A stretch of 64,000 bases of DNA from Pacificoceanicola sp049803835 (GCF_049803835.1 NZ_JBNAGK010000010.1:189503-253502), one strand, 5' to 3'. Shown: positions 1 to 9,239, counted from the first letter of the stretch. Notes: generated by a model not told the origin, from the sequence alone. Translations and numbers: made by a program.

Positions 1-395
1 AGAACCGCGTTTCGGCGCTGGTCGAGCACGTCCCGCCGCTGCCCGATTTCAGCTGTTTTCACCCGGCTTTCCGGGCCGAGGGGAACACGCCGGAGGGCGA
101 CATCCGCACCGCCTATTTCCTCGCCTACGACGAGGACAATTGCGACTACCTCGACCTGGACGACCGGCTCACGGAGCGGCTCGAAAAGGGCGAGGAACTG
201 GTTTCGACGAGTTTCATCATTCCATATCCGCCAGGGTTTCCGATCCTCGTGCCGGGGCAGGTCATCAGCCCGGAAATCCTGAAATTCATGCGCGCGCTCG
301 ATGTGTCCGAGATCCACGGCTACCGGGCCGACCTGGGATTGCGCGTGTTCACCAAGGAGGCGCTCGACGCGCTGGTCAACAAGACTTCAGCCTGA
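1..395 (+). CDS. Orn/Lys/Arg-type PLP decarboxylase, C-terminal fragment
   Basis: The gene enters from the left edge; 130 residues remain, ending at the TGA at 393-395. The visible part resembles the C-terminal domain of fold-type I Orn/Lys/Arg decarboxylases, with the family-like stretch PYPPGFPILVPGQ near its middle. The PLP lysine would lie upstream and is not seen. Such enzymes decarboxylate a basic amino acid to a polyamine precursor. Only 15 bases separate it from the downstream ATP-grasp gene, so the two are probably co-transcribed. The substrate cannot be told from this fragment. Confidence 0.7.
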   Translation, partial: NRVSALVEHVPPLPDFSCFHPAFRAEGNTPEGDIRTAYFLAYDEDNCDYLDLDDRLTERLEKGEELVSTSFIIPYPPGFPILVPGQVISPEILKFMRALDVSEIHGYRADLGLRVFTKEALDALVNKTSA

Positions 396-410
396 GGGGA
401 GAAAACAGAC

Positions 411-1862
411 ATGGTGAAGAAGACACTCAAGAACATTTCGGAGATCCGCCGGTATTTCCATACCAACAAGGACCCGATCTATTTCGTGTCCGCGACGAAC
501 TTCAACCTGCTCGGGCTCGATGAATGGGTGAAGAATTTCAAGTATATCTGCTACATGGACTGTTTCGACGGGCGGCACCCCAACGTCTTCGTGCCCTCCG
601 AGATGCCGCATGACGAATTCCAGTCCATCGAGGACATCAACAACTACCTGCTCCAGCACAAGGAGGTTGTCGACCTCGTCAAGTCGCGCGGCGGCAAGCC
701 GAAGTTCGTGTTCCTGATGTTCGACGAGACGACCGAGAAGCTGGCGAAGGAACTCGGCGGCGAGGTCTGGTTCCCCAAGGCCAAGCTGCGCCAGTCGATG
801 GACAACAAGATCCAGACCGTGCGCGTCGGCAACAAGGCGGGCGTGCCGTCGGTGCCGAACACGCTCAGCGAGGTGAAGGATTACGCCCACCTTCAGGCGC
901 TTTGCAAGAAGGCGGGGCTGGGGGACGACCTGGTGCTGCAATCGGCCTTCGGCGACAGCGGGCACACCACCTTCTTCATCAAGTCCGAGGCCGATTTCCG
1001 CAAGCACGAGCACGAGATCGTCGGCGAGGGCGAGATCAAGATCATGAAGCGGATCGACTGCCGCGGCTCGGCGATCGAGGCCTGCGCCACCTCGCAGGGC
1101 ACCATCGTCGGTCCGCTGATGACAGAGCTGGTCGGGTTCAACGAGCTGACGCCCTATCGCGGCGGCTGGTGCGGCAACGAGATCTTCTCGACCGCCTTCA
1201 GCCCCAAGCAGCGCCAGAAGGCACGGGAGCTGACCTTCCAGTTCGGCGAGCAGCTGCGCAAGGAAGGGTATCGCGGCTACTTCGAGCTCGACTTCCTGAT
1301 CGACAAGAAGAATGACGACATCTGGCTGGGCGAGCTGAACCCGCGCATCACCGGGGCCTCGTCGATGACCAACCACGCGGCCTTCGCCCATGCGGATGCG
1401 CCGCTGTTCCTGTTCCACCTGCTGGAGTTCTCGAAAAAGCCCTTCGATCTCGACGTGGACGAGCTGAACGCGCGCTGGGCCGATCCGGACATGATCGACA
1501 GCTGGTCGCAGATGGTGATCAAGCACACGGAGGACAGCGTCGACATCATCACCGAGGCCCCGCAATCGGGCATCTACAGGATGCTGGCGGACGGCACCGT
1601 GGTGTTCGACCGCTTCGATTATCACCGCCGCGCGGTGGAGACCGAAGACGAGGCCTTCTTCCTGCGCATCTCCAACGTCGGCGATTACCGCTACGAGGGC
1701 GCGGACCTAGGCATTCTCGTCACGCGCGGGCGGTCGATGACATCGGGCTTCAAGCTGACGGACAAGTCGAAGAACTGGATCAAGGGCATCAAGACCGCCT
1801 ACAAGGCGCGCGCGCTGCCCTCTGCACAGGCCTTTGAAGACCCGGCGTTCAAGATTATGTAG
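411..1862 (+). CDS. ATP-grasp ligase (biotin carboxylase-like)
   Basis: A 483-residue protein with an ATP-grasp pattern. A lysine-rich ATP-binding segment lies around residues 150-215, and the metal-binding motif GELNPRITGAS lies near residues 305-315. ATP-grasp enzymes activate a carboxylate as acyl phosphate and ligate it to an amine or thiol. It is often labelled biotin carboxylase, but no biotin carboxyl carrier domain or gene is visible, so an amide-forming ligase is at least as likely. The start is supported by AGGGGAG about 11 bases upstream. It sits between a basic amino-acid decarboxylase and a C45-type hydrolase, which suggests the ligase acts on an amine made by the decarboxylase; this is inference. 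Confidence 0.75.
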   Translation: MVKKTLKNISEIRRYFHTNKDPIYFVSATNFNLLGLDEWVKNFKYICYMDCFDGRHPNVFVPSEMPHDEFQSIEDINNYLLQHKEVVDLVKSRGGKPKFVFLMFDETTEKLAKELGGEVWFPKAKLRQSMDNKIQTVRVGNKAGVPSVPNTLSEVKDYAHLQALCKKAGLGDDLVLQSAFGDSGHTTFFIKSEADFRKHEHEIVGEGEIKIMKRIDCRGSAIEACATSQGTIVGPLMTELVGFNELTPYRGGWCGNEIFSTAFSPKQRQKARELTFQFGEQLRKEGYRGYFELDFLIDKKNDDIWLGELNPRITGASSMTNHAAFAHADAPLFLFHLLEFSKKPFDLDVDELNARWADPDMIDSWSQMVIKHTEDSVDIITEAPQSGIYRMLADGTVVFDRFDYHRRAVETEDEAFFLRISNVGDYRYEGADLGILVTRGRSMTSGFKLTDKSKNWIKGIKTAYKARALPSAQAFEDPAFKIM

Positions 1863-1868
1863 GCCGGT

Positions 1869-2858
1869 ATGGGCCTGCTTTTCCGTGCCATCGAAGAGGA
1901 CGAGCCCGGACCGAAATGGTCCGGGCTCTTCTCGCAATACCGGGATGCCTACCTGACCTGGTGGGCACGGGAAGGCGTGGCCGTGCGGCCGACATACATG
2001 GAGGGGTTGCAGGCGCTCCGTCAACACATGCCGGAACTCGTGTCGCTCTATGAACAGCTGGTTTCGCTGGCCGGGGGCGGCGACCGCGAGGCGCGGTTCC
2101 TCAGTTTCTACTGCCCGCCGCGCTACCTGTCCGGATGCAGCCAGGCGATCTGGCCGGGAGACAAGCCGCTGCTGGTGCGCAACTACGACTACAATCCCTA
2201 TGCCATCGACGCGGTGCTGCTGAAGACCGGCTGGCAGGGGCGCGGCGTCATGGGCATGTCCGACGGGCTGTTCGGCCTGGTCGACGGGATGAACGACGAC
2301 GGGCTGGCGGTGTCGCTGACCTTCGGCGGACGCCAGGAGGTCGGGGCCGGTTTCGGCGTGCCGCTGATCCTGCGTTACGTGCTGCAGACCTGCAGCACCG
2401 TGCCGGAGGCGGTGAAGGTTCTGGCCCGGGTGCCCTGCCACATGAGCTACAATGTCACCGTGCTCGATGCGGCGCGGCGGTTTGCGACGGCCTATCTTGC
2501 GCCGGATCGCCCTGCCCAGATCACCCATGCGGCGGTGGCGACGAACCATCAGGAGCGGGTGGAATGGCGCAGCCACGCCCGCCTGACCGCGACGGTGGAG
2601 CGCGAGCGCTACCTGCTGCAGCGCCTCACGCTGCACACCGAGCCGGAGGACAAGTTCATCCGGGCTTTCCTGCGTCCGCCGCTGTACTCGCTCGCCTTCG
2701 ACCGGGGCTTCGGCACGTTGTACACGACGACCTACCGCCCGGCGGAAGGGCGGATGGAGGTGTTCTGGCCCGGCCGCGAGTGGGTGCAGCGGTTCTCGCA
2801 GTTCGCGGAGGAACAGACCTATATCGCCTATCCGCAGGCGGTCGGGACGGGTTTCTGA
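1869..2858 (+). CDS. C45-family Ntn hydrolase (acyltransferase/amidase-like)
   Basis: A 329-residue protein resembling the C45 family (acyl-CoA:6-aminopenicillanate acyltransferase relatives), which are Ntn hydrolases that self-cleave before a nucleophilic cysteine. The candidate nucleophile is Cys90 in SGCSQ, followed by RNYDYN (a NYD-type core strand) and a DGMNDDGLAVS segment typical of the fold. Family members make or break amide bonds. It starts 6 bases after the ATP-grasp stop, and its 3' end overlaps the convergent uxuB by 31 bases. Substrate unknown. Confidence 0.72.
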   Translation: MGLLFRAIEEDEPGPKWSGLFSQYRDAYLTWWAREGVAVRPTYMEGLQALRQHMPELVSLYEQLVSLAGGGDREARFLSFYCPPRYLSGCSQAIWPGDKPLLVRNYDYNPYAIDAVLLKTGWQGRGVMGMSDGLFGLVDGMNDDGLAVSLTFGGRQEVGAGFGVPLILRYVLQTCSTVPEAVKVLARVPCHMSYNVTVLDAARRFATAYLAPDRPAQITHAAVATNHQERVEWRSHARLTATVERERYLLQRLTLHTEPEDKFIRAFLRPPLYSLAFDRGFGTLYTTTYRPAEGRMEVFWPGREWVQRFSQFAEEQTYIAYPQAVGTGF

Positions 2859-4318
2859 GGGCCGGTCGCGGCGCTGTCGATGGCCGCGCGCATGCCGTCC
2901 TCCAGCATCACCCGCAGGTCGCGGGTGACCGCCTCCCTCCAGGCGGGCGTGTTCAGCAGCGGCTGCGGACACAGGCCGGGCAGGGCGAGCACACGGGCGA
3001 CGGTGGCTCCCGGCGCCTCGTCCTTCGGGCCGCGCAGCAGCGCCTCGCGCGGATCGCGCAGCGCATAGGCCTCGCCCGCGTCAGTGCGTCCCAGCGTGTA
3101 GCGAATCCAGGCGGCTGTCGCGAAGGCGAAGGGGGCCAGCGGCTGCCCCTGTTCCAGCGCATCCACGGCGGCCCCGAAGATGCGTTGCGGCATCTTCTCG
3201 CTGCCGTCCATGGCGATCTGGTAGGCCTCGTGTCCAAGGTGCGGGTTGCGGAACCGCTCGGCGAGATCCTCGGCATAGACTGCGAAATCCACGCCGGGCA
3301 GGGGGGCCAGCGTCCCGGCGGCGGCGCGGAGGTGGCGCTGGACCAGAGCCGCGAGGGCCGGGTCCGCCATCACGTCACGCACGTAGCGGTGCCCGGCGAG
3401 AAAGCCGGTGTAGGCAAGCATGGAATGGCTGCCGTTCAGCATCCGCAGCTTCATCTCTTCATAAGGGCGCACCTGCGACGTCAGGATCGCGCCGCCCGCT
3501 TCCCATGCCGGGCGTCCGGTGGGGAAATTGTCCTCGATCACCCATTGCCGGAAGGCTTCGGCCTCCACGGCGGCTTCGTCGCGCCTGCCGATCATCGCCT
3601 CGGCGAGGGCAAGGGTCTCCTCCCCCCGCGCCGGGGTGATGCGGTCGACCATGGCGGAGGGGAAGGCGACTTCCGCCGCGATGTACGGCGCGAGGTCCGG
3701 GGCGGCGTGGCGGGCGAAGTCCACCAGCAGGCTGCGGGTCAGGGCGCCGTTTTCCGGCAGGTTGTCGCAGGACAGGACGGTGAAGGGCGGGATGCCCCGG
3801 GCGCGGCGTTGTCCGAGTGCCCAGACGAGAAGCCCGGCGAGGCCCTGCGGGTTGTCCGGCGCGGCGAGGTCGGCGGCGATGGCGGGATGTGATTTGTCGA
3901 TGCCGCCGGTGGTGCGGTCGAGGCCGTAGCCCTTTTCGGTCACGGTGATGGTGACGATGCGGGTGGTCGGCGCGGTCAGGGCGTCGAGCACCTGTTGCCG
4001 GTCGGTCCGGAGGCACAAGGCCGCCGCAAGGCTGCCGATCACCCGCGCCGTGCTGCCCGCCGCGCTGTGTTCGATCACCGTGTAGAGGCCCTTTTGCGGG
4101 GCCAGTTCCGCCGTGGGTTCGAGGCTGCGCAGGCTGACACCGATGATCCGCCAGTCGCCGCCCGCCGCCGCGAGGGCGTCGTCCGTGTAAACCGCCTGAT
4201 GCGCCTTGTGGAAGGCACCGAGACCGATGTGGACGATCCCGGGACCGTGGGCGTTGCGCTCATAGCCGGGACGCTGGACGGAGTCCGGCAGACCATCGAA
4301 GCTGTCGAGACGGCTCAT
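2828..4318 (-). CDS. uxuB: Mannitol dehydrogenase-family oxidoreductase, probable fructuronate reductase
   Basis: A 496-residue long-chain secondary alcohol dehydrogenase of the mannitol dehydrogenase family. The N-terminal NAD-binding motif IGLGAFHKAHQ is near residue 31, and a catalytic-region segment containing KLRMLNGSHS is near residue 290. Mannitol 2-dehydrogenase and D-mannonate oxidoreductase share this fold. The adjacent mannonate dehydratase favours UxuB, which interconverts D-fructuronate and D-mannonate with NAD(H). Its ATG overlaps the uxuA stop in an ATGA (4315-4318), implying translational coupling. Fructuronate versus mannitol specificity is inferred from context. Confidence 0.82.
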   Translation of the reverse strand: MSRLDSFDGLPDSVQRPGYERNAHGPGIVHIGLGAFHKAHQAVYTDDALAAAGGDWRIIGVSLRSLEPTAELAPQKGLYTVIEHSAAGSTARVIGSLAAALCLRTDRQQVLDALTAPTTRIVTITVTEKGYGLDRTTGGIDKSHPAIAADLAAPDNPQGLAGLLVWALGQRRARGIPPFTVLSCDNLPENGALTRSLLVDFARHAAPDLAPYIAAEVAFPSAMVDRITPARGEETLALAEAMIGRRDEAAVEAEAFRQWVIEDNFPTGRPAWEAGGAILTSQVRPYEEMKLRMLNGSHSMLAYTGFLAGHRYVRDVMADPALAALVQRHLRAAAGTLAPLPGVDFAVYAEDLAERFRNPHLGHEAYQIAMDGSEKMPQRIFGAAVDALEQGQPLAPFAFATAAWIRYTLGRTDAGEAYALRDPREALLRGPKDEAPGATVARVLALPGLCPQPLLNTPAWREAVTRDLRVMLEDGMRAAIDSAATGPQKPVPTACG

Positions 4319-5541
4319 CCCGCCATCCCGTGCGGCCTCTGCCGCGCGTGCCGCAATCCGGCAATCGCGCCGCGCAGTTCCGCGAGGCCCTTGAGCCGGC
4401 CAATCGACGGATACCCGGGCTGCGCCTTGCGCCCGAGATCGTCGAGAATGTCCTGCCCGTGGTCGGGACGGAAAGGGATGGAGACGTCGGTGCGGCCCTC
4501 TGCCTTGCGCCGGTCTTCCTCGCGCAGCGCGGCAGCGATGAGGGCGACCATGTCCGTGTCGCCCGTCAGGTGCTCGTCCTCGAAGAAGGAGCCGCGAACA
4601 TCTGCCGTTTCCCGCTTCACGTTGCGCAGGTGCAGGAAATGCACCCGTGCGCCCCAGCGCTCCATCATTCCCGGCAGGTCATTGTCGGGCCGTGCGCCCA
4701 GCGAGCCGGAGCAGAGCGTGATGCCGTTGGCGGTGCGGTCGACGGCGTTCATCACGGCGGCGTAGTGCGCTTCGGTGGACATGATGCGCGGCAGGCCGAG
4801 CAGCGGCACGGGCGGGTCGTCCGGGTGGCAGCAGAGCCGCAGACCGAGTTCTTCGGCAACCGGCGTTACCTCCGCAAGGAAGTCGATCAGATGGCCGCGC
4901 AGGCGCTCCTCGCTGATGCTGTCGTATTCGGCGATGTGCTGGCGCACGTCGTCGAGCGAAAAGCTCTCCGCTGCGCCGGGCAGGCCGAAGACGACATTCT
5001 TGGCCAGTTCTGCCCGCCGCGCCTCGGTCATCTCGTTGAACCGCTGCAAGGCCGCGTCGCGCAAGGCGTCATCGAAATCGTCCGCCGCGCCGGGACGCTT
5101 GAGGATGTGCAAGTCGAAGGCGGCGAAGTCGGTCAGGTCGAAGCGCATGCAGGTCGCGCCGCTCGGTCTGCGCCAGGCGAGATCGGTGCGGGTCCAGTCA
5201 AGGACAGGCATGAAGTTGTAGCAGATCACCTCGATCCCCGCTGCGGCGAGGTTCTTAAGGCTGATCTTGTAGTTGGCGATATGCTCGCGCCACGCGCCTT
5301 TCTGTTTCTTGATGTCCTCGGAGACGGGCAGGCTCTCGACCACGTCCCAGGCGATGCCGGAAGGGGAGCCGTCCTTCATCGTGGCAATCTCGCGCTGGCG
5401 CTGCGCGATCTCCCCGGGTGTCCAGACCGCGCCGGTCGGCACATGGTGCAGCGCGGAGACGATGCCCTCCACGCCCGCTTGCAGGGTGTCGTCAATGGAC
5501 ACGAGGTCCTTCGGCCCGAACCACCGCCACGTCTGTTTCAT
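4315..5541 (-). CDS. uxuA: Mannonate dehydratase
   Basis: A 408-residue protein starting MKQTWRWFGPKD, the characteristic N-terminus of UxuA. CYNFMPVLDWTRTDL and the later CCHPDDPP and CSGSLGARPDND segments match the metal-binding TIM-barrel core. It dehydrates D-mannonate to 2-keto-3-deoxygluconate in the cytoplasmic hexuronate pathway. It is the first gene of a leftward uxuA-uxuB operon. The 98-base gap to the divergent GntR gene is the likely control region. Confidence 0.93.
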   Translation of the reverse strand: MKQTWRWFGPKDLVSIDDTLQAGVEGIVSALHHVPTGAVWTPGEIAQRQREIATMKDGSPSGIAWDVVESLPVSEDIKKQKGAWREHIANYKISLKNLAAAGIEVICYNFMPVLDWTRTDLAWRRPSGATCMRFDLTDFAAFDLHILKRPGAADDFDDALRDAALQRFNEMTEARRAELAKNVVFGLPGAAESFSLDDVRQHIAEYDSISEERLRGHLIDFLAEVTPVAEELGLRLCCHPDDPPVPLLGLPRIMSTEAHYAAVMNAVDRTANGITLCSGSLGARPDNDLPGMMERWGARVHFLHLRNVKRETADVRGSFFEDEHLTGDTDMVALIAAALREEDRRKAEGRTDVSIPFRPDHGQDILDDLGRKAQPGYPSIGRLKGLAELRGAIAGLRHARQRPHGMAG

Positions 5542-5596
5542 CTGATGTCCTCCCGAGTCGTCCCGGTCTTTCTATCATCCGGAAAGATTGCTGACT

Positions 5597-5611
5597 AGTA
5601 TGGAAGTATGG
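5597..5611. promoter_or_regulatory. Direct repeat in uxuA/gntR divergent promoter
   Basis: AGTATGG occurs at 5597-5603 and again at 5605-5611, an 8-base period, and the second copy continues into TGGTATC. The gap between uxuA and the GntR-family regulator is the expected place for the operator. This is a visual candidate only; no perfect palindrome is present here. Confidence 0.3.
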
Positions 5612-5639
5612 TATCCCGCCGATGGGAGGACGACGAATC

Positions 5640-6371
5640 ATGACAGCGTATGGAACGATTTCCAGCGATCTGGACCCGGCGTCCGCCATCGCGCCACAGA
5701 TTTATGTGCGTCTGCGCGATGCCATCATCCGCAACCGTTTCGCCCCCGGCGACCGCATTTCCGAGAGCGAGATTGCCCGCGCCTGCAATGTCAGCCGCCA
5801 GCCGGTGCGTGAAGCGTTCATCAAGCTGGCAGGCGAAGGCTTGCTCGCCATCCTCCCGCAGCGGGGCACGGTGATCACCAGGATCGGCTATGCCGCCGTG
5901 CTCGATGCCCGCTTCCTGCGCGAGGCGATCGAGGCGGACATCGTGGCTATTCTGGCGTCCGCACCGGACGAGGCCCTGATCGCAGACCTGCGCGGTCAGT
6001 TGCAGGCCCAACGCAACGTGGCGGCCACCGATCCCAAGGCGTTCATCGAACTGGACGAGCGTTTTCACCGCACGCTCGCCGGGGCGGCGGGCAAGCGCGG
6101 GGCGTGGAAGCTGATCGAGGGGCTGAAATCCCAGATGGACCGAGTGCGGTTCCTCTCGCTCGGACATTTCCCGGTGCAGAAGCTGGTGACCCAGCATGAG
6201 GTCATCGTCGACCGGATCGAGCAGGGTGATGCGCGGGGGGCGAATGCCGCCATCCGGGGCCACCTGCGCGAGGTCCTGTCCGATCTGCCGCAGATCCGCG
6301 CCGCCAACCCAGATTTTTTCGAATTGCCGGACGGGGAGATCCCCGAGCCGGTCAATGCCCCCCTGTCGTAG
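5640..6371 (+). CDS. GntR-family regulator (FadR/FCD subfamily), probable uronate-locus regulator
   Basis: A 243-residue protein. The N-terminal winged helix contains IYVRLRDAII and SESEIARACNVSRQPVREAF, the GntR signature. It is followed by an all-helical FCD ligand domain with the histidine/aspartate pattern (ELDERFHRTLAG, TQHEVIVDRI). The start at 5640 is chosen because GGGAGGA lies at 5624-5630; an upstream in-frame ATG at 5622 lacks a ribosome site. Placed between divergent uxuA and the TRAP operon, it probably senses a uronate or a downstream intermediate and represses both. Confidence 0.88.
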   Translation: MTAYGTISSDLDPASAIAPQIYVRLRDAIIRNRFAPGDRISESEIARACNVSRQPVREAFIKLAGEGLLAILPQRGTVITRIGYAAVLDARFLREAIEADIVAILASAPDEALIADLRGQLQAQRNVAATDPKAFIELDERFHRTLAGAAGKRGAWKLIEGLKSQMDRVRFLSLGHFPVQKLVTQHEVIVDRIEQGDARGANAAIRGHLREVLSDLPQIRAANPDFFELPDGEIPEPVNAPLS

Positions 6372-6416
6372 CAGGGCGGGGAGAACAGAATGCACCCATC
6401 AAGGAGGAGAAAACCC

Positions 6417-7385
6417 ATGTCGTTCACATTCAAACTCGCCGCCGCGGCGACCGCGCTGGCCCTGCTGGCGGGCGGCGTTTCCGCGCAGGAGATGACGTTG
6501 AAGCTCGGCCACCTCGCCAACGAGGAAAACCCCTGGCACCTCGCCTCGGTGAAGTTCGGTGAGGAGCTCTCGGCGCTGACCGATGGCCGCATTGCCGTCG
6601 AAGTCTTCCCGAACGAATCCCTCGGCAAGGAGATCGACCTGATCAACGGCATGCAACTCGGCACCGTCGACATGACGATCACCGGCGAGAGCCTGCAGAA
6701 CTGGGCGCCAATGGCGGCGCTGCTGGCTGTGCCCTATGCGTTCAAGACCATCGAGGACATGGACGCCTTCGCCTCCGGCGAGACCGGCGAGGCCATCAAG
6801 CAGCAGATCGTCGAGAAGGTGCAGATCCGCCCGATCGCCTATTTCGCCCGCGGTGCCCGTGACCTGACCTCCAACCGTCCGATCACCACCCCCGCAGACC
6901 TCAACGGCCTGAAGATGCGCGTGCCGAACGTCCCGCTGTTTGTGGACGTGTGGAAGGCGCTGGGTGCGAACCCCGGCCCGATGGCCTTCTCCGAGGTCTT
7001 CACCTCGCTGCAGAACGGAACCATCGAAGCGCAGGAAAACCCCCTGGCGCTGATCCGCTCCGCGTCCTTCTACGAGGTGCAGAGCCACGTCAACCTGACC
7101 GATCACGTCCGGTCGTGGATCTACCTGACGATTGCCGAGTCCACCTGGGCGAAGCTGTCGGACGAGGACAAGGCCGCCGTCATGGAAGCCGCCGCCCGCG
7201 CACAGGCCTATGAGCGTGAACTGTTCAACGAAAGCCTCGCCGCTGACCGTGCCTTCCTCGAAGAGAAGGGCATGACGTTTGTGGAGGTCGACGCCGCTGC
7301 CTTCCAGGCCGCCGCGAAGGACGCCGTGCTGGCGAACGTCAACGACGAGATCAAGCCGATCGTCGAAGGTCTGTTCTCGAACTGA
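6417..7385 (+). CDS. dctP: TRAP transporter substrate-binding protein, DctP family
   Basis: A 322-residue periplasmic solute receptor. A Sec signal peptide covers about residues 1-23, with cleavage expected after VSA, and the mature protein begins QEMTLKLGHL. The DctP core is evident, with ARGARDLTSNRPI (containing the ligand-binding arginine region) and GLKMRVPNVP. The start follows AAGGAGGAG at 6401-6409. It delivers substrate to DctQ-DctM; the uxu genes and Ldh2 enzyme nearby suggest a sugar acid such as a hexuronate or aldonate. Confidence 0.92.
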   Translation: MSFTFKLAAAATALALLAGGVSAQEMTLKLGHLANEENPWHLASVKFGEELSALTDGRIAVEVFPNESLGKEIDLINGMQLGTVDMTITGESLQNWAPMAALLAVPYAFKTIEDMDAFASGETGEAIKQQIVEKVQIRPIAYFARGARDLTSNRPITTPADLNGLKMRVPNVPLFVDVWKALGANPGPMAFSEVFTSLQNGTIEAQENPLALIRSASFYEVQSHVNLTDHVRSWIYLTIAESTWAKLSDEDKAAVMEAAARAQAYERELFNESLAADRAFLEEKGMTFVEVDAAAFQAAAKDAVLANVNDEIKPIVEGLFSN

Positions 7386-7451
7386 CCTTTGCTCCCCTCC
7401 GGCGCCGCTCACTCCCCGGCGCCGGAGACCTATTCCCAAGCCGAGGCACCG

Positions 7452-7955
7452 ATGCGCATCGCCGACACGATCATCCACGTCATCACCCGGATTGCCCAAT
7501 GGGGTACCGGGCTGTCCTTTGCCGTTCTGATCGGGGCTGTTCTGATCCAGGTGACCGGACGCCTCACGGGGTTCTCTCCGGTCTGGACCGAGGAACTGAC
7601 GCGCTATGCGCTGCTCTACTCCGTCGCCTTCGGGGCCGGGTTGGCCTTCCGCACCGGCGATCTGGTGAATGTGGACGTGGTCTGCGAATACCTGCCGGGC
7701 AAGCTTCCCTGGCTATTGCGGCTCGTCTCTGCCATCGCGACCTGCGCCCTGGCCCTGTTTCTGCTGTTTCACGCCTGGCGCTATGTCGCCATCGGCAAGA
7801 TGCAGACTTCCCCGGCGCTCGGCGTGCGGATGGATTTCATTCACTTCACTGTCTGGCTGATGCTGGCGATGCTGGCGGTCTTCGCCGGATTGCGCGTGCT
7901 CGGCATGCTGACCGGAACCGAGGACGGCAAGCCCGTCAAGGCGGACGAGGAATAA
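7452..7955 (+). CDS. dctQ: TRAP transporter small permease, DctQ family
   Basis: A 167-residue protein with four predicted membrane segments (about residues 15-37, 45-66, 85-105 and 125-148) and the DctQ-type WTEELTRYAL motif after TM1. It pairs with DctM in the inner membrane. The start at 7452 is chosen over an in-frame ATG at 7389 because the extra 21 residues are hydrophilic and unlike the family; GAGG lies just upstream. Its stop is 3 bases before dctM. Confidence 0.9.
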   Translation: MRIADTIIHVITRIAQWGTGLSFAVLIGAVLIQVTGRLTGFSPVWTEELTRYALLYSVAFGAGLAFRTGDLVNVDVVCEYLPGKLPWLLRLVSAIATCALALFLLFHAWRYVAIGKMQTSPALGVRMDFIHFTVWLMLAMLAVFAGLRVLGMLTGTEDGKPVKADEE

Positions 7956-7958
7956 GCC

Positions 7959-9236
7959 ATGGATGTCGTCGTTCTGTTCTCCGTCTTCGTCGGCGGGCTT
8001 GTCCTCGGCATTCCGGTGGCGGTGACGCTCGGGCTGTCGTCGCTCGCCTATCTGCTGCTCGCCGGGATGCCGCCCGTCGTCATGCCGCAGAAAATGTACG
8101 CGGGCATGGACGTCTTCGTTCTGCTGTCGATCCCCGGCTTCATCCTCGCCGGGAACCTGATGAACCAGGGCGGCATCACCGGGCGCATCATCCGCTTTGC
8201 CAATGCGCTGGTGGGCTGGATACGCGGGGGTCTTGGCCTGACCAATATCGCCGCCTCCATGCTGTTCGGGGGCATCACCGGCACCGCCGTTGCGGATGCG
8301 GCCTCCATCGGGGGCGTGCTGATCCCGGGCATGAAGAAGGCGGGCTATCCGGCGGATTTCTCCGCCGCCGTGACAGCCGCCTCTTCCACCGTCGGCCCGA
8401 TCATCCCGCCTTCCGTTCCCATGATCATCGTCGGCGCACTCTCGGGCATCTCCGTCGGCCAGATGTTCCTCGCAGGGGCGATCCCCGGCATCCTCATGGG
8501 CCTTGCCATGATGGTCACGGCCTATGTCATCTCCGCCCGCCGCAATTTCCCGCGTCAGGAGTGGCAGGGCATGGGCGAAGTCGCCCGCAGCTTCTCCGGC
8601 GCGTTCTGGGCGCTGGCGATGACCTTCCTCATCATCTACGGCCTGCTCTCCGGCCTCGCCACGCCGACCGAAACCGCCGTGGTTGCCTCCGTCTATGCCT
8701 TCATCGTCGGAGCGTTCATCTACCGTGAACTCCCGATCCGAAAGGTCCCGCTCATCCTAGTCGAAAGCGCCACGTCGGCGGCCGGCATCCTCGCCCTTGT
8801 CGGCTTTGCCAACGTCTTCGGCTGGATCCTCGTCTCCGAGCGCATCCCGCAGGCCATCGCGGATGGCGTGCTCAGCATCACTGACAACAAGTTCCTCGTG
8901 ATCCTGCTGATCAACCTGCTGCTGCTTTTCGTCGGCATGTTCATGGAGACCATCGCGGCGCTGATCATCCTCTTCGTGCCGCTGCTGTCGCTGGCGCAGG
9001 CTGTCGCGATCGAGCCGCTGCATTTCGCCACCTTCGCGGTGCTCAACCTGATGATCGGCCTGACCACCCCGCCGGTCGGCGTCTGCTTGTTCGTCTGCGC
9101 CGGGATCGCCCGGCTGCCGCTGATGCCGGTGGTGATCGCGATCCTGCCGTTCCTGCTGACCAACATCGCCGTGCTGTTCGCGGTGTCCTATGTCCCGGCG
9201 CTGGCCACCTGGCTGCCGTCCCTGATGATGAAGTGA
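7959..9236 (+). CDS. dctM: TRAP transporter large permease, DctM family
   Basis: A 425-residue inner-membrane protein with about a dozen hydrophobic segments. It carries DctM hallmarks: IPGFILAGNLMNQGG, GGITGTAVADAASIG, ASSTVGPIIPPSVPMI and LMIGLTTPPVGVCLF. It forms the Na+-driven translocation channel with DctQ. The gene is tightly packed between dctQ and the Ldh2-type dehydrogenase, a single operon from 6417 to 10301. Confidence 0.94.
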   Translation: MDVVVLFSVFVGGLVLGIPVAVTLGLSSLAYLLLAGMPPVVMPQKMYAGMDVFVLLSIPGFILAGNLMNQGGITGRIIRFANALVGWIRGGLGLTNIAASMLFGGITGTAVADAASIGGVLIPGMKKAGYPADFSAAVTAASSTVGPIIPPSVPMIIVGALSGISVGQMFLAGAIPGILMGLAMMVTAYVISARRNFPRQEWQGMGEVARSFSGAFWALAMTFLIIYGLLSGLATPTETAVVASVYAFIVGAFIYRELPIRKVPLILVESATSAAGILALVGFANVFGWILVSERIPQAIADGVLSITDNKFLVILLINLLLLFVGMFMETIAALIILFVPLLSLAQAVAIEPLHFATFAVLNLMIGLTTPPVGVCLFVCAGIARLPLMPVVIAILPFLLTNIAVLFAVSYVPALATWLPSLMMK

Positions 9237-9239
9237 GCC

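Noticed and set aside
387..1625. A 412-codon leftward ORF inside the ATP-grasp gene
   Set aside because: Shadow of a well-supported gene; the ATP-grasp motifs are in the other strand and frame.
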